Part shown: positions 53,601 through 62,304 of the stretch, piece by piece
Layout of the letters: every line of letters starts with the position of its first letter
How positions within the stretch are numbered: the first letter of the stretch is position 1
From: Pseudovibrio sp. Ad37
GTDB lineage: Bacteria; Pseudomonadota; Alphaproteobacteria; Rhizobiales; Stappiaceae
NCBI RefSeq assembly: GCF_001623075.1
Contig: NZ_LMCF01000013.1
Coordinates: forward strand, 1 to 64,000
Reading direction: 5' to 3'
DNA: 64,000 nt
Made by a program: the position numbers and the translations under genes
Notes under the pieces: model-generated
Told to the model about the DNA's origin: nothing
Database searches by the model: none
Seen by the model: only the letters and a program-made list of their open reading frames with translations

Positions 53601-53878
53601 CGGTGATGATGACATCACTTGCCTTCTCCGCCGGTCTTGTACCGTTGGTCATCGCATCCGGCCCTGGTGCTGGAGCTATGGTTGCGGTGGGTGTGCCGGT
53701 GCTGGCAGGCATGCTGTTCTCAGCTACCATTGGTATCTTCCTCATCCCGACCCTTTACGTCAGCTTCCAATGGATGCGCGAAAAGGCTGGTTGGACCATC
53801 GAGGAAGGCCGTGCGGCAAGAGGATCTGGTGGTGAACTGGCCATTGATGCCAAGGAAGACAAACCATCTGAAAATTGA
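50693..53878 (+). CDS. RND multidrug efflux pump, HAE1 type (AcrB/MexB-like)
   Basis: A 1061-residue proton-drug antiporter. The N-terminus FIRRPRLAMVISILIVVVGAIS, the SQYPTIAPPTVQV segment, ALVLAIGIVVDDAIIVVENVER with the paired aspartates of the proton relay, and GLALEQKEAAGQTALVLGLAFLFAYLFLVALYESW all match AcrB-type transporters. Twelve membrane helices and two large periplasmic loops are intact. It is expressed with the adaptor and would use a TolC-like channel encoded elsewhere. Confidence 0.96.
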   Translation: MIYDMFIRRPRLAMVISILIVVVGAISIYSIPVSQYPTIAPPTVQVNATYIGADALTVEESVGQLVEGAVNGVDGMRYMKSSSSSDGTYSLTVYFDLTTDPDINAVNVQNRISTIESKLPQEVRDQGVNVTKKAGDLLQAISFYSPDETHDGLFISNYVTINIVDELKRIPGVGDASVFGAQDYSMRIWLDPVKLRALNLTAEDVISAVQSQNKQAAVGRIGAAPLAADQQLQLTVTAKGRLNTVEEFQNIVLRANPDGSVVHLRNVARVELSSASYDILAEYNQQPTAMVGIYLSPGANAVAVSEAVNERIAYLAERFPEDLTYISIFDTSLFVNEMISKVIHTLLEAFVLVTIVVYVFLGKFRATLIPLIAVPVSIIGAVAVAFMMGYTANTISLLALVLAIGIVVDDAIIVVENVERIMHEHPDLTPAQATSKAVGEIAAPVLATTLVLLSVFVPVAFLPGSSGVLFREFAVSISAAMVISTINALSLSPALCAILMKSEDLTGVMAKVSKKIDDVGHGYAGLIKRIAKMSLLSLPVVVGFALFGFLVVSNTPDGFVPDEDKGYAMVLVNLPPGASRNRTEAVMRKADDIIRKDPAVNSNTMIIGLDLLAGGGSSPNAGVFFVKLKDYEERPSRELSSFAFVYRTYGALAGIPEATFFPVNPAAIDGLGTVGGFEFIMEALEGQDPTVLAQISRSLIVAANEAPDIASFFTTFNANTPQLNVKLDRERAQVLGLNVASVYNALQATLGGYYINDFNLYGRTWTVRLQAEQKYRSGVEDIGSIFVRSDTGEMVELSSVVQTELSRGANTITRYNNYRAVAFNGNAAPGAGLGEALTAMDGVAAKALPKGYAYEWTGLALEQKEAAGQTALVLGLAFLFAYLFLVALYESWNTPIPVLLSVAPALAGALLSLWIFGLAFDLYAQIGMVILIALAGKNAILMNEFSLEKRIDGMGIYESAIEGARLRFRPVMMTSLAFSAGLVPLVIASGPGAGAMVAVGVPVLAGMLFSATIGIFLIPTLYVSFQWMREKAGWTIEEGRAARGSGGELAIDAKEDKPSEN

Positions 53879-53903
53879 TCTGAAAATGATCCTGATGACA
53901 ATG

Positions 53904-53930
53904 AAAAAGGCGCCTCTGGCGCCTTTTTTG
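53904..53930. terminator. Bidirectional rho-independent terminator behind the RND pump
   Basis: A GGCGCC/GGCGCC stem (53909-53914 with 53918-53923, three-base loop) extended by A-T pairs is flanked by AAAAA and TTTTTT. It serves both the pump operon and the convergent cNMP-binding gene, whose stop is at 53931. Confidence 0.9.
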
Positions 53931-55181
53931 TTATGCAACACGCAGCAAGGCGAACCAGTAAAATGCCGCAAGCCCGGCAATCGCGTGGCTGGTGGAAACC
54001 GCCACCCATGACCGGCGATGCTGGAACATCACCCCCCAATAAAAACTCACCATAAACGTCAGTAAAACCGCCAGTTTGGAATAGGGCAGGTGGATGATAG
54101 AAAAGGCAACAGAAGCTGCAAAATTGCCCCAGAACACAGAGGAGAGCTTATGCGGCCCCAAGGCCGCAGTCACCGGAACCTGCATGCCACACCGAACAAT
54201 GAACTGCTGAATAGGGCACATCACCAGCGCATAGAAAACCGCAAAGGCAACCTCAGGCCATCCCATAAACGGTCCTTGTACCTGATGCGTGAGAAAGTAG
54301 AAGGAAAACGACTCTTCTGAAGGATGCACAATGTACCGGGTCACTGCCATCACGAGAATGATCGGAACAGTCATCACCACCCCATAACCGAACTGGCTCG
54401 GGAGATGGCTGAATTCAAGCCCGAAGATGCGTGGCGGCAAATAAAGGTTTTTCATGATGTAAAACAGAATTGCCGCAAGAATGAAGTTCAGGCTCAAGCT
54501 GTAAACCGTCATCGCAATAAAGCCGTAGCCGTAATCATCAAACGTATTTTTGTAGAGGCTGATGAACAACGCAAATGACGACATGGCGATCATGTTCGCC
54601 ACCAGCAAAACCGCATAGGCCTGCAAACGTCGTGACCGGATCTTGATCTCTTCCAGTACTCGGGAACTGCTTTGTTCCAGTTGATGCGCCGCCTGCCGGG
54701 CAAAATAGCGAAACAGCATGGAGTTGGTTTCAGTCGAGGTCGGCAGAGTGCCGTATCTGTTCCAGCTTAGCGAGGCGACAACCGTATCCCGTTTGGCCCG
54801 AACACTTGCGATGTAACTTTGCGGTCCGACATGGGCACGAATATAGGCCAGTTCTCCCGCCACATCACCCGCTTTCAGGTGACCAAGAACAGTATCTGCC
54901 CCGTCCTGATCTTCTTTGATGACTTCCAGATCCCCTTCAAGAATGATGAAAAACCGATCTGCGCTTTGCCCTTGCACCAGCAAATCCTCGTGGGCTTTGA
55001 GGGAGTAATACTGCGCACAATCCAGCACCTCACGAATAACAGGCTGGGTTGGCAAACCAAGATCGAGAAGCCGCTGATGCAATTGCGTGCGATGGCGTGG
55101 GATATTGCCGTAGCTCACCTCAAGCCGTGATTTGGTTTTTTTAGGAGACTGTTCCTCATCGCGCTGGGACAGGAAGCGCAT
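53931..55181 (-). CDS. Cyclic-nucleotide-binding domain fused to a degenerate CPBP membrane protease-like domain
   Basis: A 416-residue protein. Residues 50-165 form a cNMP-binding domain (DLLVQGQSADRFFIILEGDLEVI, then AGDVAGELAYIRAHVGPQSYIASVRA). From about 185 on there are seven to eight membrane helices of the CPBP (CAAX protease and bacteriocin processing) type. In active CPBP enzymes the motif EExxFRG carries the catalytic Glu pair; here it is PIQQFIVRCG (Gln325-Gln326). FSIIH keeps His364, but the last motif is HAIAG instead of HxxxN. It is likely a non-proteolytic sensor or regulator that responds to a cyclic nucleotide. Confidence 0.82.
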   Translation of the reverse strand: MRFLSQRDEEQSPKKTKSRLEVSYGNIPRHRTQLHQRLLDLGLPTQPVIREVLDCAQYYSLKAHEDLLVQGQSADRFFIILEGDLEVIKEDQDGADTVLGHLKAGDVAGELAYIRAHVGPQSYIASVRAKRDTVVASLSWNRYGTLPTSTETNSMLFRYFARQAAHQLEQSSSRVLEEIKIRSRRLQAYAVLLVANMIAMSSFALFISLYKNTFDDYGYGFIAMTVYSLSLNFILAAILFYIMKNLYLPPRIFGLEFSHLPSQFGYGVVMTVPIILVMAVTRYIVHPSEESFSFYFLTHQVQGPFMGWPEVAFAVFYALVMCPIQQFIVRCGMQVPVTAALGPHKLSSVFWGNFAASVAFSIIHLPYSKLAVLLTFMVSFYWGVMFQHRRSWVAVSTSHAIAGLAAFYWFALLRVA

Positions 55182-55473
55182 CTATGGGCCTTCTTTCAGT
55201 AACATCCTCGGCTGATCAGCCTTGTCGCGGATTTTACCCTGCCCGTGCCATCCTGCATGCACTTTGGCAAATCATGGTAATCCTGCACCAATGGGATCTC
55301 TCAAATTCCATTCAACTCTATAACGTATTCCCCAAAACTGGCCGCGGTATCTGTGCAAGAATACGCACCAAGCTCTAAGGGGTTAGGGAGTTCTCTGGAA
55401 ATGGTGGGAAAGATTTCAGAGTGGCGCTAAACAACAGTGCACGCTTAGATATCGGAAAGCGCAGGAGGGTTGG

Positions 55474-56469
55474 TTGGTCTTTTCATTGCTGCAATACAAA
55501 TCCTATCAGTGGATGCCGCGAGACAGAGAGGAAAATCACTGCAAGTTTATCTCCAGCAGAGGCCTCGCCAAAGCTTGCCAAAGCCGGAACCAGAAGCTGA
55601 AGTCCTCAGTCCCTGATCTCGATGATGACTTGCTGGAGCATCACCATGAAGGTGCTACGCTTTACATCACCACTGATGCCCTGCCGCATTTCGTCCAAAC
55701 CAAACTGCTGCACATTCGCCAGCCATTCGTCCTGCTCAGCGGTGACAGTGATCTGCCCGTTGGACCGGATACGACCCTGCCAAACACGCTGTCCTCACTC
55801 GATCTGAAGAACCTGCTCTCCCATCCGCTGCTGGTTGCGTGGTATGCGCAGAACTTGGCAATCGAGCACGAAAAAGTCTTCAACCTGCCCATCGGTTTGG
55901 ATTACCACACCATGACAGCCCGCAATTCTCACGCTTGGGGGGACTTCCAGACACCGCTTGAGCAGGAAGAGTGCCTGCGAGTCGTAGCTACCGATGCCGC
56001 ACCGTTGGAGGCTCGAGAAGTCCGAGGCTATTGCAACTGGCACCATGCAGCCCATCGTGGAGACAGGGCAGAGGTGATTGATGTGGTTGATGATTCCACC
56101 GCCTATTTCGAAAATGAGCACCTTCCTCGCGAACAGTCATGGCGTAAGAACGCGCAATTCCTCTTCACGATCAGTCCTTTTGGGGACGGAATGGACTGCC
56201 ACCGCACATGGGAAGCCTTGTTTCTTGGAGCGATTCCCATCGTCAAATCCTCCAGCCTGAACCCGCTGTTCAAAAACTTGCCAGTCGTGGTTCTGGATGA
56301 TTGGGTTGAGCTGACCAGTGAACGTCTGCTTGAGGAGAAACAACAAATTCTGGCAGGAACCTTTGACTTCTCCAGTCTCTACCTGAGTTTCTGGCAAGAT
56401 CGTTTTCAGGGGCATGAACCTGTACGCCAAGCTCCACTGAGCTATCAGCAATTCCTGGATACCCTGTGA
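55474..56469 (+). CDS. Exostosin-like glycosyltransferase-type protein
   Basis: A 331-residue soluble protein. The C-terminal half contains TISPFGDGMDCHRTWEALFLGAIPIVKSSSLNPLFKNLPVVVLDDW, the pattern of exostosin-like or GT-B transferases in which the E-A-L-x-x-G-x-I-P-I stretch binds the nucleotide sugar. Residues 1-120 are not recognised. TTG 55474 is supported by AGGAGG with a five-base spacer. No signal peptide and no membrane segment. It stands alone, so the acceptor is unknown. Confidence 0.6.
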   Translation: MVFSLLQYKSYQWMPRDREENHCKFISSRGLAKACQSRNQKLKSSVPDLDDDLLEHHHEGATLYITTDALPHFVQTKLLHIRQPFVLLSGDSDLPVGPDTTLPNTLSSLDLKNLLSHPLLVAWYAQNLAIEHEKVFNLPIGLDYHTMTARNSHAWGDFQTPLEQEECLRVVATDAAPLEAREVRGYCNWHHAAHRGDRAEVIDVVDDSTAYFENEHLPREQSWRKNAQFLFTISPFGDGMDCHRTWEALFLGAIPIVKSSSLNPLFKNLPVVVLDDWVELTSERLLEEKQQILAGTFDFSSLYLSFWQDRFQGHEPVRQAPLSYQQFLDTL

Positions 56470-56480
56470 GAAAAGATGCG

Positions 56481-56517
56481 CCCAAAAAGAAAAAGACCAG
56501 AGGAACGAATCCTCTGG
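56481..56517 (-). terminator. Rho-independent terminator of the branched-chain-type ABC operon
   Basis: On the minus strand a perfect eight-bp CCAGAGGA/TCCTCTGG stem (56497-56504 with 56510-56517) is followed by TCTTTTTCTTTTT. It lies about 150 bases past the livF stop and ends the five-gene transport operon. Confidence 0.75.
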
Positions 56518-56669
56518 TTCAGGTAAAGGGACAATAGCCCTTGGGGGAACTTGATCGGGATCTCCAAGCATGCTGAAAAATGCCCGGAAACACCCTGCAA
56601 AATAAAGCAAGTTGCAGACTCAGAAATAACGCAACCTGCTTTTGCGGAGCTGACGCTCCAACAAAATCG

Positions 56670-57449
56670 TCAGATAGCTAGATAGGTTTGCCGTAGCTCT
56701 TCGTTGTCCAGCACCTCTTGCGCGGTGCCATCAAACACCACTTCGCCCATGTCCAGAATAACCGCACGATCCGCAAGGTGCAGGGCAGCCACAGCGTTCT
56801 GCTCCACGATAATCGTCGTGATGCCCAGTTCTTTCACGTTCTCAAGAATGCGCTCAATCTCCTGAACGATCACCGGCGCGAGGCCTTCATACGGCTCATC
56901 CAGCAACAGCAGCTTCACGTCGCGAGCCAACGCACGGGCCACAGCCAGCATCTGCTGTTCACCACCAGACATGGTCACCGCCTCCTGCTTGGCACGCTCG
57001 GCAAGACGTGGGAAGTGATCGTAGAGACGCTCAATCGACCACCCATGCGGTTCCGAAATCTGCGCCAGTTGAAGGTTTTCCTCCACGGTTAGCCCCGGAA
57101 TGATCCGGCGATCTTCCTGCACCAGTTGGATCCCGTTCTGGGCTGCCAAATAGTTTGGCATCGCATGAATAGGCTTATGGTCCAGCCAGATCTCACCATG
57201 TGTCAGCTGCGGGTCACTGGCGCGGGCAATAGCGCGAAGGGTGGACGTCTTCCCAGCCCCATTTCGTCCCAGCAACGCAAGGATCTCACCTTCGCGAATA
57301 TCAAAGCTAACACCCTGAACAATATAACTTTCACCATAGTAGGCGTGCAGGTCCCAAGCTGAAAAGTAAGCCGGAGCACCACCCTTGGAGCGCACAGGCG
57401 TAACACCCGGCGCAGTCGCGCCTTTGAATTGATCTTCGAGAATGGTCAT
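56670..57449 (-). CDS. livF: Branched-chain amino-acid-type ABC transporter ATPase (LivF-like)
   Basis: A 259-residue ATPase: Walker A GRNGAGKT, signature MSGGEQQ, Walker B LLLLDEP, and the LivF pattern VQEDRRIIPGLTVEENL. About 25 residues precede the domain. Its start overlaps the livG stop (ATGA at 57446-57449). It is the last gene of livKHMGF and powers import together with the LivG-type ATPase. Confidence 0.95.
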   Translation of the reverse strand: MTILEDQFKGATAPGVTPVRSKGGAPAYFSAWDLHAYYGESYIVQGVSFDIREGEILALLGRNGAGKTSTLRAIARASDPQLTHGEIWLDHKPIHAMPNYLAAQNGIQLVQEDRRIIPGLTVEENLQLAQISEPHGWSIERLYDHFPRLAERAKQEAVTMSGGEQQMLAVARALARDVKLLLLDEPYEGLAPVIVQEIERILENVKELGITTIIVEQNAVAALHLADRAVILDMGEVVFDGTAQEVLDNEELRQTYLAI

Positions 57450-58201
57450 ACGTGCGCCCCTCCCAGATAAGCTTCCTGAACGCGTGGATCGCCCTTGATG
57501 TCTTCCGGCTGCCCTTCAGCAATCACAGTACCCTGCGCCAAAACGCTGATCTTGCTGGCAAGAGAGAACACCACATGCATGTCATGCTCGATAACAATCT
57601 TGGTGATGCCGCGCTCACCAATACGCTTCAGCAGATCAATGGTGTTGTTGGTGTCAGCACGAGACATGCCCGCTGTCGGCTCATCCAAAAGCAACAGTTT
57701 TGGATCCTGAACCAGACACATCGCCAGCTCCAGACGCCGCTTGTCACCTCGTGAAAGAGAGTCTGCGGTCATGTCTTTCTTATCTGCAAGCCCAACATCC
57801 TCAAGCATATGCATGGCTTTGTCGCGTATCTCGCCCTGACCATCCACACGAGCCCAGGCGTTCATGGTGAATGCCCCATCTCGCTTGGCCAGCGTTGGGA
57901 TCATCACGTTTTCCTGCAAGGTCAGATCACCAAAGATCTCCGGTGTCTGAAACACGCGGGAAACACCTGCCTGATTGATCTCATGCGGCTTAGCGCCAAT
58001 GAGATCCTTACCCAGAAAGGTCACAGAGCCCGTATCAGGGATCAGGCGCCCTACAAAGCAATTGAGCAATGTGGATTTGCCCGCCCCGTTTGGCCCGATG
58101 ATGGCATGCACATGCCCTTGCTCGATGGAAAGGTTCACGTCATCGAGAGCTTTCAGGCCACCAAAGCGCTTGTTCACGCCCTTAACACTAAGAATTTCCA
58201 T
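57446..58201 (-). CDS. livG: Branched-chain amino-acid-type ABC transporter ATPase (LivG-like)
   Basis: A 251-residue ATPase with Walker A GPNGAGKSTLLN, signature LSRGDKRRLELAMCL (LSRGD in place of LSGGQ, as often in UrtD/LivG) and LLLLDEPTAGMSRADT. AGAGAGG precedes the start. It lies 12 bases behind livM and overlaps livF. Confidence 0.95.
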   Translation of the reverse strand: MEILSVKGVNKRFGGLKALDDVNLSIEQGHVHAIIGPNGAGKSTLLNCFVGRLIPDTGSVTFLGKDLIGAKPHEINQAGVSRVFQTPEIFGDLTLQENVMIPTLAKRDGAFTMNAWARVDGQGEIRDKAMHMLEDVGLADKKDMTADSLSRGDKRRLELAMCLVQDPKLLLLDEPTAGMSRADTNNTIDLLKRIGERGITKIVIEHDMHVVFSLASKISVLAQGTVIAEGQPEDIKGDPRVQEAYLGGAHV

Positions 58202-58213
58202 GGTTGCCTCTCT

Positions 58214-59371
58214 CTATTCCGCTGCATTGGCTGATGCTGGAGAATGCGAATGACCTGTTCTCTTGCCAACACGCGAAGGTCTCCTGCGGAACAGCTTGGT
58301 AATCCGGTTGAAGCCTTCCATGATGCCGCCCGGCAGGAAGATCACGATCACCATGAACAATAAACCAAGCGTCAAATGCCAGCCTTCGCCCACAAACAAG
58401 CTTGCAAGGCTCACCACTGCTCCCTCCATGAAATCAGGCAGGAAGGAGAAAATGGCATGCAGTGTCTGCTCGTTATACGCAGAGAAGATGTTCTCGAAGT
58501 ACTTGATGAGACCTGCACCTAGGATCGGTCCAAGCAGAGTGCCGGCACCACCAAGGATGGTCATCAAAACCACCTCACCAGATGCCGTCCACTGCATGCG
58601 TTCAGCACCCGCAAGTGGATCCGTCACGGCCAGCAGGCTACCTGCAACACCAGCAAACGTGCCGGAAATGATGAAAGCAGCAAGCGTGTAAGGTCGTGTA
58701 TTGAGGCCGGTATAGCTCATGCGGTTCTGGTTGGATTTCACAGCACGCAGCATCATCCCGAATGGGCTGCGGAAAATGCGTTGTGAAATATAAAACCCGA
58801 TGATGAGCAAAACAGCACAAAAGTAGAAACCCGAGTACCCGGTCATCTCAATCCCAAACAGATTGGAGATAAGCGGACCGGACGCTTCTGAAGTGCTGTC
58901 AAACAACCGTGGGTCAGATTGCAGCACCCGCAAGCCAGTCTCACCATTGGTGATTGGGGTTAGTACAGAGTACGCCAGATTATAGCTCATCTGCGCAAAC
59001 GCCAGCGTCAGAATGGAAAAGTAAATGCCTGACCGGCGCAGCGAGATATACCCAATGGCTACCGCAAACAGGCTGGAAAACACCACGGAAAAGAGCAGTG
59101 CTGGAATAGGGTTCATTCCCAGCAGTTTGAAGCTCCAGACCGCGGCGTAAGACCCGATGCCCAGAAAAGCTGCATGACCAAAGCTGAGATAGCCAGTCAG
59201 GCCAAACAGCAGGTTGAAGCCCAGAGCAAACAGGCCGAAAATCGCGAACTTCTGCAAAAGGTCTGGGTACCCGGCACCAATCGGTGCCAGCCAGATCGGC
59301 ATTGTTAGGATTGCAGCTGTAAACAGCACAAGCATGAGCAGGTCGGAGCGTGGAGAAATCTTGGTCATCAT
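58214..59371 (-). CDS. livM: Branched-chain amino-acid-type ABC transporter permease (LivM-like)
   Basis: A 385-residue permease with about ten membrane helices: [33 protein letters not shown] near the start, and [11 protein letters not shown]...[23 protein letters not shown] in the middle. The C-terminal tail ([16 protein letters not shown]) is basic. ATG 59371 or 59368 could start; the gap to livH is four bases. Confidence 0.95.
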   Translation of the reverse strand: MMTKISPRSDLLMLVLFTAAILTMPIWLAPIGAGYPDLLQKFAIFGLFALGFNLLFGLTGYLSFGHAAFLGIGSYAAVWSFKLLGMNPIPALLFSVVFSSLFAVAIGYISLRRSGIYFSILTLAFAQMSYNLAYSVLTPITNGETGLRVLQSDPRLFDSTSEASGPLISNLFGIEMTGYSGFYFCAVLLIIGFYISQRIFRSPFGMMLRAVKSNQNRMSYTGLNTRPYTLAAFIISGTFAGVAGSLLAVTDPLAGAERMQWTASGEVVLMTILGGAGTLLGPILGAGLIKYFENIFSAYNEQTLHAIFSFLPDFMEGAVVSLASLFVGEGWHLTLGLLFMVIVIFLPGGIMEGFNRITKLFRRRPSRVGKRTGHSHSPASANAAE

Positions 59372-59375
59372 TGGC

Positions 59376-60404
59376 TCAGGTCTCCATCACGCCCTTGCGG
59401 CCCATAAGTCCACGTGGACGAACCAGAAGGATAATAACTGCAACAAGATAGATAATGATCTGGTCGATACCCGGCAGAATGGTCTTCACCTCATTCATAC
59501 TCGCAAAGCTTTGCAAAATGCCCAGCAGGAAGCCAGCAGATACCGCACCAGGCAGAGAACCCATGCCACCCACGACCACCACCACGAAGGACAGCACGAG
59601 GAAGTCCATACCCATGTGGTAATCTGGCGGAAGGATCGGCGTGTACATAACGCCAGCGAGACCTGCGACGACGGCAGCAACGGCAAAGACCAGCGTAAAG
59701 CGACGCTCAATGTTGATGCCAAGAAGGCCAACAGTTTCACGGTCGGCCATGCCAGCGCGAACAACCATGCCAAAGGTCGTGAACTGCAGGAAGGCAAAGA
59801 CCCCGCCAATCACGCTAAGCGAGAAGAACAGATACACAATGCGCCACTGCGGATAGACGACAGTTCCCGGATCAAAGCCGATCCAAATGCCCAGGTCCAT
59901 CGCGCCGCGCACCATATCCGGTGCAGATTGTGGAATAGGGTTTGCTCCGAAGTAAGTTTTGATGATCTCTTGCAAAACAATGGCCAGACCAAAGGTCACA
60001 AGGATCTGCTCAGCATGCGGGCGCTTGTAGAAGTGGCGGATCAAACCACGTTCCATCACATACCCAACCAGCAGCATGACCGGAATGGCAAATGCGATAG
60101 ACAATGGAACAGAGTAGTTCAGCATCGTCGTGCCAGTGTCACCCAGCCAAACCTCAATGTAAGGCACACGGGTTTCCAAAGGCGTGCCCCAGGCAGTGGT
60201 CTTGGTTGGATCGACAACAACCTGCTCAAGGCCAATCAGTTTATTGAAAGCTACGGCACAAAATGCGCCAAGCATAAACAAGGCCCCATGGGCGAAGTTC
60301 ACAACTCCAAGCGTACCGAAGATAAGCGTTAGCCCAAGCGCAATCAAAGCATAGGCACCGCCCTTATCAAGGCCGTTGAGAATTTGAAGAACGATGGCGT
60401 CCAT
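59376..60404 (-). CDS. livH: Branched-chain amino-acid-type ABC transporter permease (LivH-like)
   Basis: A 342-residue permease with about eight membrane helices: [41 protein letters not shown] at the start and [25 protein letters not shown] later. ATG 60404 (MDAIVLQIL) is preferred over the upstream 60449, since it has GGGAGAAG upstream and matches the family start. It is separated from the binding-protein gene by 118 bases containing a strong hairpin. Confidence 0.95.
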   Translation of the reverse strand: MDAIVLQILNGLDKGGAYALIALGLTLIFGTLGVVNFAHGALFMLGAFCAVAFNKLIGLEQVVVDPTKTTAWGTPLETRVPYIEVWLGDTGTTMLNYSVPLSIAFAIPVMLLVGYVMERGLIRHFYKRPHAEQILVTFGLAIVLQEIIKTYFGANPIPQSAPDMVRGAMDLGIWIGFDPGTVVYPQWRIVYLFFSLSVIGGVFAFLQFTTFGMVVRAGMADRETVGLLGINIERRFTLVFAVAAVVAGLAGVMYTPILPPDYHMGMDFLVLSFVVVVVGGMGSLPGAVSAGFLLGILQSFASMNEVKTILPGIDQIIIYLVAVIILLVRPRGLMGRKGVMET

Positions 60405-60480
60405 CCGCTCTTCTCCCTTTAAATTCGTGAGAAGGTGCAAGGCATCCAATGCGGAACATTAGTGGTTCAAGCAGGAGCCA

Positions 60481-60513
60481 TTGCCCGGCTGCAAAAAAAC
60501 TGCAGCCGGGCAA
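60481..60513 (-). promoter_or_regulatory. Strong intergenic hairpin between the binding-protein gene and livH
   Basis: A perfect 13-bp stem (60481-60493 with 60501-60513, seven-base loop) lies nine bases past the stop of the substrate-binding-protein gene. There is no T tract on the minus strand. Such elements stabilise the upstream mRNA segment or partly terminate transcription, so that more binding protein than permease is made. Confidence 0.6.
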
Positions 60514-60522
60514 ACGGTGCTG

Positions 60523-61869
60523 TTAGACCTTGTAAGGTCCAAGCTCGCCACCAAAGATCTCTGGGTCATACGTGACCTGAGAAGCAGGTGTCACTTCAAC
60601 AACTTCCAGAAGGTCAAACTGGGAAGTCGCGTTCTCGTTGCCTTTCACGACCAGCACATCCTTGAAGCACTGGTGATCAGAGCCGCGGTAAAGAGTTGGG
60701 CCGTTACCCATACCGTCGAACTGGTGATCTTCCAGAGCCTTGATAACCTCTGCTGGATTGAAGGTGCCCGCACGCTCACACGCATCTGCATAAAGGAGTG
60801 TCTGAACGTAGCAGGTGTGTGCAGCCTGGGATGGTGGGAAGCCATATTCCTGACCGAACGACTTAACAAAGGCCTTGGAACCTTCGTCCTGCAAGGACCA
60901 GTTCCAGTTGGTTGTGCCGTAAATGCCTTTGATGTTTTCGCCTGCACCCTGAGCCATAAGGCGGGAGTACAGTGGAACGATGATCTCAAAGTTCTTACCA
61001 TTTACAAGCTTGTCACGCAGACCAAACTGAACAGCCTGTGTCAGCGAGTTGATCATGTCCTTACCGTAGTGGTTCAAGATCAACACATCAGCACCAGAGT
61101 TCAGAACAGGTGCAATGTACTGAGAGAAGTCACCAGCACCCAATGGAGTGCGGACTTTGTTGACGGTTTCCCAGCCAAGGCCTTCTGTGGTGTTGGCAAT
61201 GGACTCTTCCTGTGTCCAACCCCACGTGTAGTCAGCTGTCAGGTGATAAGCGCGACGGTCTTTGCCCATCTCTTTTTCAAGCACAGGACCAAGCGCTGCA
61301 CCGGACATGTAAGCGTTGAAGAAGTGGCGGAAGCCATAGCGCCGCTTGTCCTTGCCGGTAGTGTCATTGGAGTGGGTCAGGCCGCACATAAATACGACGC
61401 CCATTTCCTGCGCGAGAGACTGCTGTGCAATCGCCACGCCGGAAGAAGAGCCACCAGACCACATGACAACGCCGTCTTTTTCGATCATGCGCTTTGCAGA
61501 GGCGCGGGCCGCATCAGACTTTGTTTGAGTATCACCGGTGACGTAATCAACTTTCTTGCCAAGAACGCCGTTACCATTGAGCGAAAGCGGCTTCATGGTG
61601 CTCAGCATACCGCCGTCACCTTCACCGTTCAGGTGCTTGACGGCCAGCTGATAAGCACGCAGCTCGTCAGCGCCTTCGTCAGCATATGCGCCTGTTTGTG
61701 GCACGTTGAAACCGAAGGTGACTGTTTTGGAATTGGTTGGGTCATTGCGGAAATTGGTTTCAGCCCAGGCGCTGCGGCTGATAATAGTTGGGGTCGCCAG
61801 AACCAGACTACTGGCTGCTCCCGCCTTCAATAGGCTACGCCGATTCATCGGCCTACGAATAATGCTCAT
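60523..61869 (-). CDS. livK: Branched-chain amino-acid/amide-type ABC transporter substrate-binding protein
   Basis: A 448-residue periplasmic binding protein of the Peripla_BP_6 fold (FGFNVPQTGAYADEGADELRAYQLAVKHLN, ASAKRMIEKDGVVMWSGGSSSGVAIA). The N-terminus has a twin-arginine-like signal (MNRRSLLKAGAASSLVLATPTI then SAWAE), suggesting Tat export. GGGAGG lies six bases before ATG 61869. The ligand cannot be told from sequence; at about 410 mature residues it fits amide, urea or aromatic-acid binding members as well as amino-acid ones. Confidence 0.92.
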   Translation of the reverse strand: MSIIRRPMNRRSLLKAGAASSLVLATPTIISRSAWAETNFRNDPTNSKTVTFGFNVPQTGAYADEGADELRAYQLAVKHLNGEGDGGMLSTMKPLSLNGNGVLGKKVDYVTGDTQTKSDAARASAKRMIEKDGVVMWSGGSSSGVAIAQQSLAQEMGVVFMCGLTHSNDTTGKDKRRYGFRHFFNAYMSGAALGPVLEKEMGKDRRAYHLTADYTWGWTQEESIANTTEGLGWETVNKVRTPLGAGDFSQYIAPVLNSGADVLILNHYGKDMINSLTQAVQFGLRDKLVNGKNFEIIVPLYSRLMAQGAGENIKGIYGTTNWNWSLQDEGSKAFVKSFGQEYGFPPSQAAHTCYVQTLLYADACERAGTFNPAEVIKALEDHQFDGMGNGPTLYRGSDHQCFKDVLVVKGNENATSQFDLLEVVEVTPASQVTYDPEIFGGELGPYKV

Positions 61870-62304
61870 GAAATCCTCCCGAAAGGCAAAATGCCCGAAA
61901 TGACGTGATAGAGGTCCCGTCCTCCTAAGAACCTGCCGCGTTCACCATTCCTTGTTCACCAGAAACAGTTACGTCAGCTCACGCAAAGGAAAGCCTAGTT
62001 CGGTAGTATAATGAATCGCAATTCGACTTATGGTTTTTAAACCAAAGGTTAATGCCAAGTAACATTACATTAGATGTTGTAAATCGTTTGTCCTATTTAG
62101 TTTTCAGGAAGTGCTGCACTGCAAATGTGACCTGAATGAAATAAATGCATTTTACGTAAGGTGTCCGTTAAAACTGTAAAATGCTGAATTCATGAAGAAT
62201 GTCGTTTAAATTTCTCAAGGCATGCAGAGCACTGGTGTTTGTCTTTTGGTTGAAAGACAAACACCAGTTTTTTGTAGTGCAGCTAACGCAAGTGCGAAGG
62301 CTTT
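61870..62304. promoter_or_regulatory. Intergenic region ahead of livK and behind the chemoreceptor gene
   Basis: 435 bases with no convincing protein gene, moderately A/T-rich. It must hold the livK promoter on the minus strand. On the plus strand it contains a strong terminator (62231-62273) with no assigned gene before it, so a small RNA is possible between about 62000 and 62270. Confidence 0.4.
62231..62273 (+). terminator. Rho-independent terminator on the plus strand with no upstream gene
   Basis: A perfect 16-bp stem (62231-62246 with 62253-62268, loop TGGTTG) followed by TTTTTT on the plus strand. On the minus strand it lies 37 bases past the chemoreceptor stop but lacks a T tract there. 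It may end an unannotated small RNA, or act mainly as a 3-prime stabiliser for the chemoreceptor mRNA. Confidence 0.6.

Noticed and set aside
59214-60332. 372-codon plus-strand frame opposite livH/livM
   Set aside because: Antisense shadow of two clear permease genes.
60481-61833. 450-codon plus-strand frame opposite the substrate-binding protein gene
   Set aside because: Antisense shadow; the minus-strand gene has a signal peptide, a perfect ribosome-binding site and a full domain.
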